Shown one piece after another: positions 24,192 to 32,461 of a DNA stretch of 32,461 bases. A program made the translations under genes and the position numbers. Under the pieces are notes generated by a model. The model saw only the letters and a list, made by a program, of their open reading frames with translations, was not told where the DNA came from and did not search any database. Position 1 is the first letter of the stretch, and each line of letters starts with the position of its first letter. Source of the DNA: Clostridiales bacterium (GTDB taxonomy: Bacteria > Bacillota > Clostridia > Peptostreptococcales > Anaerovoracaceae); the NCBI GenBank assembly GCA_012841925.1, contig DUTT01000034.1, positions 1 to 32,461 of the forward strand, given 5' to 3'.

Positions 24192-27100
24192 TATTTAAGC
24201 GCATAGAAATGAATGGATTTAAATCGTTTGCAGATCCCGTAACGATCGAGCTGACGGAAGGCATCACGTGCATCGTCGGTCCAAACGGCAGCGGGAAAAG
24301 CAATATTTCGGATGCGATCCGCTGGGTCCTCGGCGAGCAGAGCCCCAAGATGCTGCGCGGCGGCAAGATGGAAGAGGTGATTTTCTCCGGAACGCAGAGC
24401 CGCAGGCCGAAGGGAATGGCCGAAGTAGCCATCGTGCTGGACAACAGCGACGGTACGTTTCCCATCGACTTTTCGGAGGTGGTCATCGGGCGGCGGATGT
24501 ACCGGTCGGGTGACAGCGAATACCGTATTAATCAGACGCCGTGCCGGCTCCGGGACATCCGCGAACTGATCATGGACACCGGCATGGGCATCGAAGGATA
24601 TTCCATCATCGGGCAGGGCAAGATTGCGGACATCGTCAGCAACAAGATGGAAAGCCGGCGGGAGATATTCGAAGAAGCGGCGGGCATTGTCAAATACCGG
24701 ACAAAAAAAGAAGAATCCGAACGAAAACTCGAGCGCGCCTCGTCCAATCTCGACCGGGTCAACGATATCATCGGCGAGATAGGCGGGCGGATCGGCACGC
24801 TGGAGGAAGACAGCAAGAAGGCGAAGGAATACCTGGTCCTGCGCGAACGCTACCAGCAGGTCGAAGTCAACATCGCTCTCAAGAGCATGGAATCCGCTAC
24901 GGGGAAAATCGACGCGGTCAACCAGGAGCTTGCTGAGCTTACCGGGCGCATTGAGGAGAAGAAGACGCATCGGGAGGACGTGGATGCACGGCTCCGTCAG
25001 ACAAAGGCAGAGGCAACACAGTTAGAGGAAGAAAGCGAAGCGGCGCGCATTGAAACTGCGGCGCTCGTCGAGCGCATGCACGAAACTTCGAGCAGGCGGG
25101 AGCTCGCCAGAGAGCGGCTGTCGGCGCTTGCCAGAGAAGCAGACCGCACAGACGACGAGCAAAGAGTGCTCGAAGAACGCCTGGAACGCGAGCGCGAAGC
25201 CGCAGGTGAAGTGCAGGCTGCCCGGGAGGAAGCCGCCCGGGAGCAGCGCGATTTCGAGGAAGATCTGCGCGAAAAGGAGCGCATTGCGCGGGTGCACGCC
25301 GAACGGTACGCCGAACTCGAGCAGAAGCTGACGCAGGAAAAGGATCTCCTGTTCGAGCTGACGGGGCGAAAGGCGGCCGGGCAGTCCGAAGCCGAAAGCA
25401 TGCTGCAGCTGCGGGGGACGCTCGCCAGAAGGCTGTCGCTGCTCGACTCCGAGCAGGACGGATCGGACTCCGAGGACCGGGCGTACGCCGAGGATCTGAG
25501 CCGGGCCGAAAGCGCGTGGAGCGAGAAAGACAACCTGCGCCGAAGCGCGGAACAAGCCGTGCGAGACGGACGTCAAAAGGTCGAGGAACAGAGCGAACGC
25601 GCCGCAGCCGTCGAACGGACGCTGAACGAGCGAATCGCATCCGTCGGCAGGAAGGCCGTGCGATTGAAGCTCCTGGAGGAGCTGGAAAGCGCGTACGAAG
25701 GCTACAGCGGAAGCGTACGGTTTTTGATGCAGCAGAACCTGCGGGGCATCACCGGTGTGGTCGGAGACCTCCTTCAAGTTCCCAAAGGACTGGAGATTGC
25801 GGTGGAGACGGCGCTCGGTGCGTCGCTCAGCCACGTCGTATGCGAGGATGATGCGGTCGCCAGACAGGCAATCAAGGTCCTGAAGGATCATCAAGCGGGC
25901 CGGCTGACGTTCCTGCCGCTTCAGAGTCTGCGCGCCGGTCGTCCCGACGCTCCCGCGCGCATGGCGCAGGCCGCCGGGTTTCAGGGTATCGCGGCAGATC
26001 GCGTCAGCGTGCCTGCCGGCATGGAGCACGTGGCGGATTACCTGCTCGGGCGCGTCGTCCTGTGCGACGATCTGGACCGGGCCACGGCCATGTCGAAAGC
26101 GTTCGGCGGCGCGTTCCGCTTCGTGACGCTGCAGGGCGATGTCATCAGCCCTTCCGGATCGATTACAGGCGGAAGCCTGCGCAACAGAGCGGGAGAGATT
26201 CTGTCGCGCAAAGGTGAGATTCAGGAGCTTGTGGAAAGCATCAGCCTCGAAGAAGGGCACATCGATTTGGACCGGGCGCTTCTCGAAGAGGCGCAGCGGA
26301 ACCTGGCCGATGGAGAAGCAGGCATCCTCGAATCGGAGAACGCTCTGCGCGGTTTCGAACGGGACTGTGCGGTTTTAGAATCGGAAATTCAACAGCTGAC
26401 TGCATTTGCGGGTCAGGCTGTTTTGACGCACAGGCGCAGAGCGTCTGAACGCGAAGATGTGCTCGGCGAAATTGAGCGCGTGGATCGAAGCTTGCAGGAG
26501 CTGCAGCGCACAACGGAAGGCGTACAGCGGGACATTCAAAGCGCCGATCAGCGCATCCTCGCGCTGCTCGACGATGCGGAACAGGCCAAAAAGGATCTTG
26601 CGGCCGTGACCGAAGCCGAAACGGAAGCCCGGATCGTCTTAAGCGACGTCGCCGCCCGCATCCGCGGAACGGATGCGCTGTGGGGGCGCGTCGAGGAAAG
26701 TCTGCATCAGCTGAGCGAGGAAATCGACCGCAAGCGCGAAGATCGCCGGAGGATTGAAGAAGAGATGCAGGCTCTGGTGCAGGCCTCGGATGCGGACAGC
26801 GTTCCGGCCGAGGATCTGGAGCAGGAGCACGCACAGTTGACGGAGCGCCTTGCGGAGCTGCAGCAGCAGAGGCAGGCGTGTCTACGGGAAACCGATGCTC
26901 TGGAAGAGCAGCGCCTGGCGCACGAACAAGAGCTGTATGCGCTGCAGCTGAAGCAGCGGGAAGCGGAAGTCCGCCAGGTGAAGTTCGAAACGCAGGTGGA
27001 AACGCTCAAGCAGCGGCTGTGGGACGAGTTCGAGCTCTCGCACGTGCAGGCGATGGAGTTCGAAGCCGACGAGTTCGTGATGTCCAGGGCTCTGCGCGAG

Positions 27101-27736
27101 TCGCGCGAGATCAAGGAGCGCATGCGCGCGCTGGGCGATGTCAACATCGGTGCGATCAGCGAGTACGAACAGGTCAGCCAGCGCTACGAGTTTCTGACGG
27201 AACAGCAGGAGGACCTGCAGCAGGCCATCAGCGAGCTGACCGGGATTATCGACGATACGGATGCCACAATCCGCAGACAGTTTAAGGAGAGTTTCGACGC
27301 GGTGGTCGACAATTTCGAAGAGGTGTTTGTCGAACTGTTCGGAGGAGGACATGCGCGGCTGTCGCTGGCCGATCCGGATACCCCTCTGGAGTCGGCTATA
27401 GAAATCGAGGCCCAGCCGCCCGGGAAAAAACTGCAGAACATCAACCTGCTTTCGGGCGGAGAAAAAGCGATGACGGCGATCGCGCTGATGTTTGCCGTGC
27501 TAAAAGCCAAGCCGACCCCCTTCTGCATCCTGGATGAGGTGGAAGCGGCTCTAGACGATGCGAACATCGACCGCTTTGCTCGCTACCTTCGAAAGTTTCA
27601 AAAAACGCAGTTTGCTCTCATTACGCATCAGAAGGCGACGATGGAGTACGCCGATGTGCTGTACGGCATCACGATGCCCGAACAGGGCATTTCCAGAGTG
27701 CTTTCGCTTAGGCTTGGCGATTCGTTCGAAATGTAG
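24188..27736 (+). CDS. smc: Chromosome segregation protein SMC
   Basis: This is the ATPase core of the bacterial condensin complex (with ScpA and ScpB, not in the window). The 1182-residue protein has Walker A GPNGSGKSN at 31-39, and a long coiled coil from about 170 to 500. The hinge lies from about 500 to 660 (YSGSVRFLMQ to the ITGGSLRNR region), followed by the return coiled coil. The ABC signature is LSGGEK (1088-1093) and Walker B FCILDE (1112-1117). The TTG at 24188 is the start: GAGGGA lies about eight bases before it and it gives MIFKRIEMNGFKSFA, the family N-terminus. The TTG overlaps the rnc stop by four bases. Confidence 0.97.
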   Translation: MIFKRIEMNGFKSFADPVTIELTEGITCIVGPNGSGKSNISDAIRWVLGEQSPKMLRGGKMEEVIFSGTQSRRPKGMAEVAIVLDNSDGTFPIDFSEVVIGRRMYRSGDSEYRINQTPCRLRDIRELIMDTGMGIEGYSIIGQGKIADIVSNKMESRREIFEEAAGIVKYRTKKEESERKLERASSNLDRVNDIIGEIGGRIGTLEEDSKKAKEYLVLRERYQQVEVNIALKSMESATGKIDAVNQELAELTGRIEEKKTHREDVDARLRQTKAEATQLEEESEAARIETAALVERMHETSSRRELARERLSALAREADRTDDEQRVLEERLEREREAAGEVQAAREEAAREQRDFEEDLREKERIARVHAERYAELEQKLTQEKDLLFELTGRKAAGQSEAESMLQLRGTLARRLSLLDSEQDGSDSEDRAYAEDLSRAESAWSEKDNLRRSAEQAVRDGRQKVEEQSERAAAVERTLNERIASVGRKAVRLKLLEELESAYEGYSGSVRFLMQQNLRGITGVVGDLLQVPKGLEIAVETALGASLSHVVCEDDAVARQAIKVLKDHQAGRLTFLPLQSLRAGRPDAPARMAQAAGFQGIAADRVSVPAGMEHVADYLLGRVVLCDDLDRATAMSKAFGGAFRFVTLQGDVISPSGSITGGSLRNRAGEILSRKGEIQELVESISLEEGHIDLDRALLEEAQRNLADGEAGILESENALRGFERDCAVLESEIQQLTAFAGQAVLTHRRRASEREDVLGEIERVDRSLQELQRTTEGVQRDIQSADQRILALLDDAEQAKKDLAAVTEAETEARIVLSDVAARIRGTDALWGRVEESLHQLSEEIDRKREDRRRIEEEMQALVQASDADSVPAEDLEQEHAQLTERLAELQQQRQACLRETDALEEQRLAHEQELYALQLKQREAEVRQVKFETQVETLKQRLWDEFELSHVQAMEFEADEFVMSRALRESREIKERMRALGDVNIGAISEYEQVSQRYEFLTEQQEDLQQAISELTGIIDDTDATIRRQFKESFDAVVDNFEEVFVELFGGGHARLSLADPDTPLESAIEIEAQPPGKKLQNINLLSGGEKAMTAIALMFAVLKAKPTPFCILDEVEAALDDANIDRFARYLRKFQKTQFALITHQKATMEYADVLYGITMPEQGISRVLSLRLGDSFEM

Positions 27737-27756
27737 GAAGTCACAGGAGACCGCAG

Positions 27757-28668
27757 ATGCTTGCAGATAAAAAAAGAGGGTCGTTCTTCGGCCGCATGCA
27801 GGAGAGGATCGAAGAGGTGCTTCTGCTCCGGCCGCGTCCGGACGAAGACATGCTCGAAGAGCTCGAGGAAATATTGATCACGTCGGATATCGGGTTGGAA
27901 ACGGCCGAAAAGATCATCGACGGGTTGAGGCGGGCCATACGGGAAAACCGGTTGACGGACGTCTCTTCCATAAAAAGGGAAATCAGAGACAGCACCGCGT
28001 CGCTGCTCGACAAAGGGGAGCGCCATCTCATGGACGAACGCGACCCGCTGGTCGTGCTCGTCGTAGGCGTCAACGGTTCGGGAAAAACGACGACGATCGC
28101 CAAGCTGGCGGGGCTGTATGCAGATCAGGGGAAAAGCGTCCTGCTCGTCGCCGCCGACACGTTTCGAGCGGCGGCAGCCGAACAACTGTCGGTCTGGGGG
28201 GAACGATTATCCATTCCTGTCATTGCACACCGGGAGGGCGCAGACCCTTCCGCTGTCGTGTACGACGGAATTTCTGCCGCGAAAGCCCGGGGCACGAACG
28301 TCGTAATCTGCGACACGGCCGGCCGGCTGCAGACGAAGAAAAATCTCATGGCCGAGCTTGCCAAGATGTCGCGCGTCATCGAGCGGGAGTACCCGGAAGC
28401 CGGAAGAGAAACGCTGTTGGTTCTGGACGCTACGACCGGCAAAAATGCCGTATCCCAGACGCGCGAGTTCAACGAGGCGACCGAGATTACGGGCATCGTC
28501 CTGACGAAGATGGACGGAACGGCAAAAGGCGGCATCGTCGTTACGCTGGCCGATGAATTCGACCTTCCGGTTAAGTTTATCGGAACCGGGGAAGGAATCG
28601 GGGATCTGGATGCATTCGATCCCGCGGCATTCGCAGATCATGTTTTTATGGAGTATAACAATGGATGA
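27757..28668 (+). CDS. ftsY: Signal recognition particle receptor FtsY
   Basis: FtsY is the SRP receptor GTPase that delivers nascent membrane proteins to the translocon. The 303-residue protein is the short form without the acidic A domain. The helical N domain (about 1-90) is followed by the G domain with GVNGSGKTTT (104-113), DTFRAAAAEQL, DTAGRLQTKKNLM, TKMDGTAKGG, and the closing GTGEGIGDLDAF. AGGAGACCGCAG precedes the ATG. It follows smc by 20 bases in the conserved smc-ftsY pair. The expected next genes ylxM-ffh are absent; instead its end overlaps a class A PBP gene by eight bases. Confidence 0.97.
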   Translation: MLADKKRGSFFGRMQERIEEVLLLRPRPDEDMLEELEEILITSDIGLETAEKIIDGLRRAIRENRLTDVSSIKREIRDSTASLLDKGERHLMDERDPLVVLVVGVNGSGKTTTIAKLAGLYADQGKSVLLVAADTFRAAAAEQLSVWGERLSIPVIAHREGADPSAVVYDGISAAKARGTNVVICDTAGRLQTKKNLMAELAKMSRVIEREYPEAGRETLLVLDATTGKNAVSQTREFNEATEITGIVLTKMDGTAKGGIVVTLADEFDLPVKFIGTGEGIGDLDAFDPAAFADHVFMEYNNG

Positions 28669-31600
28669 CAAATACAGCATAGAAAAAGAGAGGGTCGTGT
28701 TGGAGGAATTCGACAAGATTAAAGAAGCGTTCCGCGCGAAGCGAGCAGGCGCTACCGAGGCGGAAGTCCTGCCTGCGACGGGTGAGGAAGCCCCGCAGAT
28801 AACAGGGGAAGAAGCCCTGCTGTCGCCGGAGGAGGATACCCCGCTGACGCTGGAGGATCTGTTCGAGGAGCCATCGGAAGACATTTCGGCCGGTGAAGCC
28901 GATGCAGCTTCATTACCTCCGTCATCCGTGAGCCGGGCCACGACGTGGATTCGAGCGGTCCGGAGCCGGAGAGGAAAAAAGAAGCACCGGATCAACTGGA
29001 AAAAAACGGCGCGCGCCGCGCTCATTGCCATGGCGCTTGTCATCGCTGCGACCGGCGGTGCGGCTCTGCTTGCAATCAAGGATGCGCCTTCCATAAACCC
29101 GGACAACATCTACGATCTGCTGTCCGAAAACTCGGTGATTTACGACGCAGAAGGACAAGTCATCGACCATGTTTTTACGGGCAATGCGCTCCGGACGAAC
29201 ATTTCGTTTCAGCAGCTCCCCGATCACCTCGTCGATGCGGTGACGGCGATTGAAGACCGGACATTCTGGACCCACAACGGATTTAACTTTATCCGCATCG
29301 GAGGCGCCATCTGGGACAGCATTAAAAGCGGCAACCGCATCAGTGGGACAAGCACGATTACGCAACAGCTTGCACGGAACCTGTACATTCAGGATCGCAA
29401 AGGCGAACGCAGCATGACCCGAAAGATCCTTGAAGCTTACTATACGGTGATCCTGGAGCGCAAGCTGTCCAAAGAGCAGATACTGGAAGCCTATCTGAAC
29501 ACGATTTACCTGGGCTTCAACGCCAACGGTGTACAGGCAGCCGCTCAGGCGTATTTCTCAAAAGATGTCGAAGAACTGACTCTCGTGGAGAGCGCCATGC
29601 TGGCTGCACTGCCGCAGAGTCCGGGCTACGCACCGGTCCGGCGCATCGCGACGGAGGATGTCGAGGATTTTGAGGCGCTGGATATCATCGAAAAGGACGA
29701 CAACTGGACGACATACTACAACTCGAGCGCAGAGGGCCGCATGCAGCTGACGCTGAAGCTGATGCACAAGCAGGGAAAGCTCAACGATGAAGAATACGAA
29801 GCGGCGATGGAAACGTCGATCCGGGATTCCATCAACCCGGGTACCGGTATACTCGCTGCGCACGATTCATCATTTTTCTCGGACTACGTCGTCGATCAGG
29901 TGACAAAAGACCTGTCGCGCAAGCTCGGTATCGACGAAGAAGAGGCGTTGGACCTCGTCTACAACGGCGGCCTGCAGATCTACAGCACGCTGTCGCTTAA
30001 GAAACAGAAAATCGTCGAAGAAGAGTATGCCAAGACATCCAACTTTCCTTCCATCGGCTATGCGACGAAGGATAAGAGCGGCAACATCCTAGACAGTACG
30101 GGAAAAGTTCTGCTGTACAATATGCAGAATTTCTTCGCCGAAAACGGCGACTTTACGATGTCCGCAAGCGAGTTCAAGTGGAACGACGACGGCAGTTTGA
30201 CGGTATACAAAGGCCACCGGCTCAACATCTACAAGACCAGCGTCCAGGGTAAGACCGACTACAGCGTGGAATTCAAGGACCTGTACGAGACCATCAACGG
30301 CATACTGTACAGCCGGGCCGGCGGCGTGTGGAACGTCGCGGCGGAGTACAAGGACAGGGATAAAGACGGAAACCTCCTGCTGAGCGCTGCCTACTTCGAA
30401 GACAAGCCGGAAGCGTTTTTGAAGAACGAAGACGGGACGCTCGTGCTGCGCAGCGAGTATTACACGCTCAAGCAAGCGGTCATCCAGCCTCAGTCGGCCA
30501 TGGTCATCATGGATCACCGCAACGGTCATATCATTGCCATGGCGGGCGGGCGCGACATGCAGGGGAGGAAGCTGTACAACCGGGCGCTGGCTGCGCGGCA
30601 GCCGGGCTCGGCGATTAAACCGCTGTCCGTCTACGCGGTCGCTCTGCAGAGCACCGTCGACGGCGTGGGCAACTGGACGGCGGCGTCACCCATCGACGAT
30701 ATCCCCATGAAATACGGCGGTCAGGCCTGGCCGAAAAACTGGTACGAAGGATACACGGGCATCAATACGCTCCGCAGAGCCGTGGAGCAGTCCATCAACG
30801 CTTGCGCTGTCAACACGTGGATGCAGCTCGATCCGAAGATGAGCGTGGACTTTCTTACGAACATGGGTGTCACTACGGTTGTGGAAAGCGGGGAGGTCAA
30901 CGATATCAACGCATCGGCCCTGGCGCTCGGCGGCATGACAAAAGGAATTTCGACGCTGGAGATGACGGCGGCATTCGCCACGTTCGGGCACGATGGCACG
31001 TATATCGAACCGGTGTGTTACACGCGTGTCCTGAACCGCAACGGGGACCTGCTCCTGGAAAAAACACCGATCACGCGCACGGTGATGGACGAATCCGTCG
31101 CCTCGCTCATGACGCACATCATGCAGACGACGGTCACAAACGGCATTGCAAGCGGTGCAAGGATCAGCGCACAACCGGTCGCAGGAAAGACCGGAACGAC
31201 ATCCGAGCGCTACAACATCTGGTTCTGCGGTTTGACGCCGCAGTATTCGGCCGCTATCTGGGTCGGAAACGATGTGAATATTCCGCTGAACCGCGGAAGC
31301 GATGCGGCGACGGCGCTCTGGTCGAAGATCATGCAGCGCGTGATGGCGGACATACCGCGCGAAGAGTTCGTTATGAAGGGCGAATTTGTAAACGCGACGG
31401 TGGATCGCATATCCGGAAAGCTGCCGACCTCGTTGTCTCAGGCAGACACCAGGGGGACGCTCGTCTCCGACATCTTCATCAAGGGAACGGTTCCTTCGGA
31501 GCAGGATGATGCGCACGTCACCGTTACGGTGTGTGCCGAAACCGGATATCTTGCGACCCCGTATTGCACGCACACCGTCAACAAGCTCGCCGTTATAAGG

Positions 31601-31933
31601 CCGGGTGGAATGTCGTGGGAAAAGACGCTGGCGACATATCCGATGTCCTCGGTGAGCATTCGCTCGATACCGGACGCCATTTACGATGCGCCGGATTATT
31701 ACTGTCCTGTACATAACCCGGACCCGGCGTTCTATCCCGTATCGCCGCTCGCCTCCGAACAGAAGGGAAGCAACCCACTGGATATGGATCCTGTGGAGAC
31801 CCCGAACGGCTCCGAAAACGGCAACGGTTCGGGAAATGGCAACGGTTCAGAAAACGGCAACGGCAATGGAGATGGCCCATCGGAGGGCGAAGACGATCCG
31901 GGTACCGGCGGAACAGAGGACGAATCACATTAA
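28661..31933 (+). CDS. Bifunctional class A penicillin-binding protein (PBP1A type)
   Basis: This membrane enzyme polymerises glycan strands and cross-links peptides. The 1090-residue protein has an acidic then basic cytoplasmic N-terminus (1-117) and one membrane helix (about 118-139). Its GT51 transglycosylase domain has E198 in IEDRTFW, then the TSTITQQLARN motif. The transpeptidase domain begins near 611 with S650-A-I-K653, S711-I-N713, and K843-T-G-T. Between LQIYSTL (438-444) and residue 611 lies an insertion of about 150 residues that I cannot assign. The C-terminus ends in a Ser/Asn/Gly/Glu tail with three hexapeptide repeats (from 1051). The ATG at 28661 follows GGAG within ftsY; longer in-frame starts lie inside ftsY. 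Confidence 0.95.
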   Translation: MDDKYSIEKERVVLEEFDKIKEAFRAKRAGATEAEVLPATGEEAPQITGEEALLSPEEDTPLTLEDLFEEPSEDISAGEADAASLPPSSVSRATTWIRAVRSRRGKKKHRINWKKTARAALIAMALVIAATGGAALLAIKDAPSINPDNIYDLLSENSVIYDAEGQVIDHVFTGNALRTNISFQQLPDHLVDAVTAIEDRTFWTHNGFNFIRIGGAIWDSIKSGNRISGTSTITQQLARNLYIQDRKGERSMTRKILEAYYTVILERKLSKEQILEAYLNTIYLGFNANGVQAAAQAYFSKDVEELTLVESAMLAALPQSPGYAPVRRIATEDVEDFEALDIIEKDDNWTTYYNSSAEGRMQLTLKLMHKQGKLNDEEYEAAMETSIRDSINPGTGILAAHDSSFFSDYVVDQVTKDLSRKLGIDEEEALDLVYNGGLQIYSTLSLKKQKIVEEEYAKTSNFPSIGYATKDKSGNILDSTGKVLLYNMQNFFAENGDFTMSASEFKWNDDGSLTVYKGHRLNIYKTSVQGKTDYSVEFKDLYETINGILYSRAGGVWNVAAEYKDRDKDGNLLLSAAYFEDKPEAFLKNEDGTLVLRSEYYTLKQAVIQPQSAMVIMDHRNGHIIAMAGGRDMQGRKLYNRALAARQPGSAIKPLSVYAVALQSTVDGVGNWTAASPIDDIPMKYGGQAWPKNWYEGYTGINTLRRAVEQSINACAVNTWMQLDPKMSVDFLTNMGVTTVVESGEVNDINASALALGGMTKGISTLEMTAAFATFGHDGTYIEPVCYTRVLNRNGDLLLEKTPITRTVMDESVASLMTHIMQTTVTNGIASGARISAQPVAGKTGTTSERYNIWFCGLTPQYSAAIWVGNDVNIPLNRGSDAATALWSKIMQRVMADIPREEFVMKGEFVNATVDRISGKLPTSLSQADTRGTLVSDIFIKGTVPSEQDDAHVTVTVCAETGYLATPYCTHTVNKLAVIRPGGMSWEKTLATYPMSSVSIRSIPDAIYDAPDYYCPVHNPDPAFYPVSPLASEQKGSNPLDMDPVETPNGSENGNGSGNGNGSENGNGNGDGPSEGEDDPGTGGTEDESH
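31811..31864 (+). repeat. Three 18-base tandem repeats in the PBP tail
   Basis: Three units of 18 bases (31811-31828, 31829-31846, 31847-31864) encode SENGNG, SGNGNG, SENGNG, followed by a decayed NGDG. They form a flexible, low-complexity extracellular tail. Such repeats can change copy number by slippage. Confidence 0.8.
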
Positions 31934-31962
31934 TTGACAATATATGTAAATTATGATACCCT
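31934..31962 (+). promoter_or_regulatory. Promoter for comEC
   Basis: A perfect TTGACA (31934-31939) directly follows the PBP stop codon. After 17 bases comes TACCCT (31957-31962), preceded by TGA (extended -10). The -10 hexamer itself is weak. Transcription would begin near 31969, about 20 bases before the ATG. Confidence 0.55.
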
Positions 31963-31987
31963 GGTACGGGAGCTATGAGGAAAGGCC

Positions 31988-32461
31988 ATGCGCCGTCCGC
32001 TGACCGCCTTCTGCTTTGCCGAAGCTTTCGGCATCCTGGCAGCGTACTACGGGTTCATCGATTACAGACACCTGTGCCTGCTCGGCGCAGGTGTTTTTAT
32101 TGTGCAGAAGTATCGTGCTGCGTTGTTGCGGAGTGCGTTTCCGCTTGCGATGCTGGCGTTTTTTGCATGCGGATATCTGGGCATGAGTCACCACATGGAC
32201 ACCGAAGACGGGTTGTGTGCATGGGACGGACGCGTGGCGCACCTTTCGGGCATCGTGCAGAAGGTTGAGATTAAGGAGCATGCGCTTGCCCTGACGCTTC
32301 GGGTCGACCGGTGCGGGCCGCCGGGAGGGCCGTACGAACCGCTGCGGAGCAAGACACTCGTACAGCTCGATGCCGCGGACACGAGCGAAGATCGCTCTGC
32401 AGCGTACGACATGGCGGGTCGCAGGATTTCTTTCGAAGGCCGCATGTCCCTGCCGTCCGGC
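31988..32461 (+). CDS. comEC: ComEC-type DNA uptake channel protein, N-terminal part
   Basis: ComEC forms the inner-membrane channel for single-stranded DNA during natural transformation. The visible 158 residues start MRRPLTAFCFAEAFGILAAYYG, typical of the family. Three hydrophobic segments (about 5-20, 24-37 and 43-62) follow. A DUF4131/OB-like periplasmic region then begins with GRVAHLSGIVQKVEIKEHALALTLRVDRC. The competence domain and metallo-beta-lactamase domain would lie beyond the window, so the assignment rests on the N-terminus only. The ATG follows GAGGAAAGG. No comEA is seen upstream, and the gene has its own promoter. A terminator-like hairpin lies at codons 27-37. Confidence 0.75.
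   Translation, partial: MRRPLTAFCFAEAFGILAAYYGFIDYRHLCLLGAGVFIVQKYRAALLRSAFPLAMLAFFACGYLGMSHHMDTEDGLCAWDGRVAHLSGIVQKVEIKEHALALTLRVDRCGPPGGPYEPLRSKTLVQLDAADTSEDRSAAYDMAGRRISFEGRMSLPSG
32068..32098 (+). terminator. Intrinsic-terminator-like hairpin inside comEC
   Basis: ACACCTGTGCC (32068-32078), a five-base loop, then GGCGCAGGTGT (32084-32094) form an eleven-pair stem with a single G-U wobble. A T tract follows directly (32094-32098, then ATT). The structure is that of a strong Rho-independent terminator on the plus strand. It lies about 80 bases after the comEC start codon and about 100 bases after the predicted transcription start. Confidence 0.5.

Noticed and set aside
31803-31872. Short repeats as a CRISPR-like array
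   Set aside because: The 18-base units are tandem without spacers, in frame, and encode a low-complexity protein tail.

Overview
The window looks like chromosomal housekeeping DNA from a Gram-positive member of the Firmicutes, most likely Clostridia. The evidence is the gene orders der-plsY-gpsA and plsX-rnc-smc-ftsY, strong purine-rich ribosome binding sites, several TTG starts, and a DUF975 membrane protein. By eye the G+C content is in the high fifties, high for a clostridium. Anaerovoracaceae-like relatives are a guess only. No rRNA, tRNA, CRISPR array, insertion sequence or phage gene is visible. No non-coding gap exceeds about 190 bases.

Layout. (1) 1-1393, minus strand: a small zinc-ribbon membrane protein and the start of the potassium regulator trkA, which is cut by the window edge. 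(2) 1561-5887, plus strand: der, plsY, gpsA, miaB. (3) 5912-7735, minus strand: trxA then a cardiolipin synthase. (4) 7923-17811, plus strand: one tightly packed run of nine genes (M50 membrane protease, M42 aminopeptidase, folD, DUF975 protein, ATP-grasp D-aspartate-ligase-like enzyme, murE-type ligase, pepF, nadK, rluD-type pseudouridine synthase). (5) 17893-22334: valS, folC, a GNAT acetyltransferase. (6) 22466-31933: plsX, rnc, smc, ftsY and a large class A penicillin-binding protein. (7) 31988-end: the N-terminus of comEC. Each block has a recognisable sigma-A promoter; in most of them the -10 carries the extended TGn motif.

The genes form several functional groups. GpsA, PlsX, PlsY and cardiolipin synthase make and modify phospholipids. 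The MurE-type ligase, the D-aspartate-ligase-like ATP-grasp enzyme and the bifunctional PBP make peptidoglycan, and together suggest a cell wall whose stem-peptide side chain carries a D-aspartyl (or similar) branch. FolD and FolC act on folates. Der, MiaB, RluD, RNase III and ValRS serve ribosomes and translation. SMC and FtsY serve chromosome organisation and membrane targeting.

The most unusual points are: a FolD lacking two of its three catalytic residues; the DUF975/ATP-grasp/MurE cell-wall cassette; a terminator-like hairpin inside the first 40 codons of comEC; a perfect A-tract/T-tract inverted repeat inside folC; a PBP with a roughly 150-residue insertion between its two catalytic domains and a repetitive Asn-Gly tail; and a plsX-rnc junction without acpP. 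I did not find convincing evidence of a wholly new defence or mobile system.
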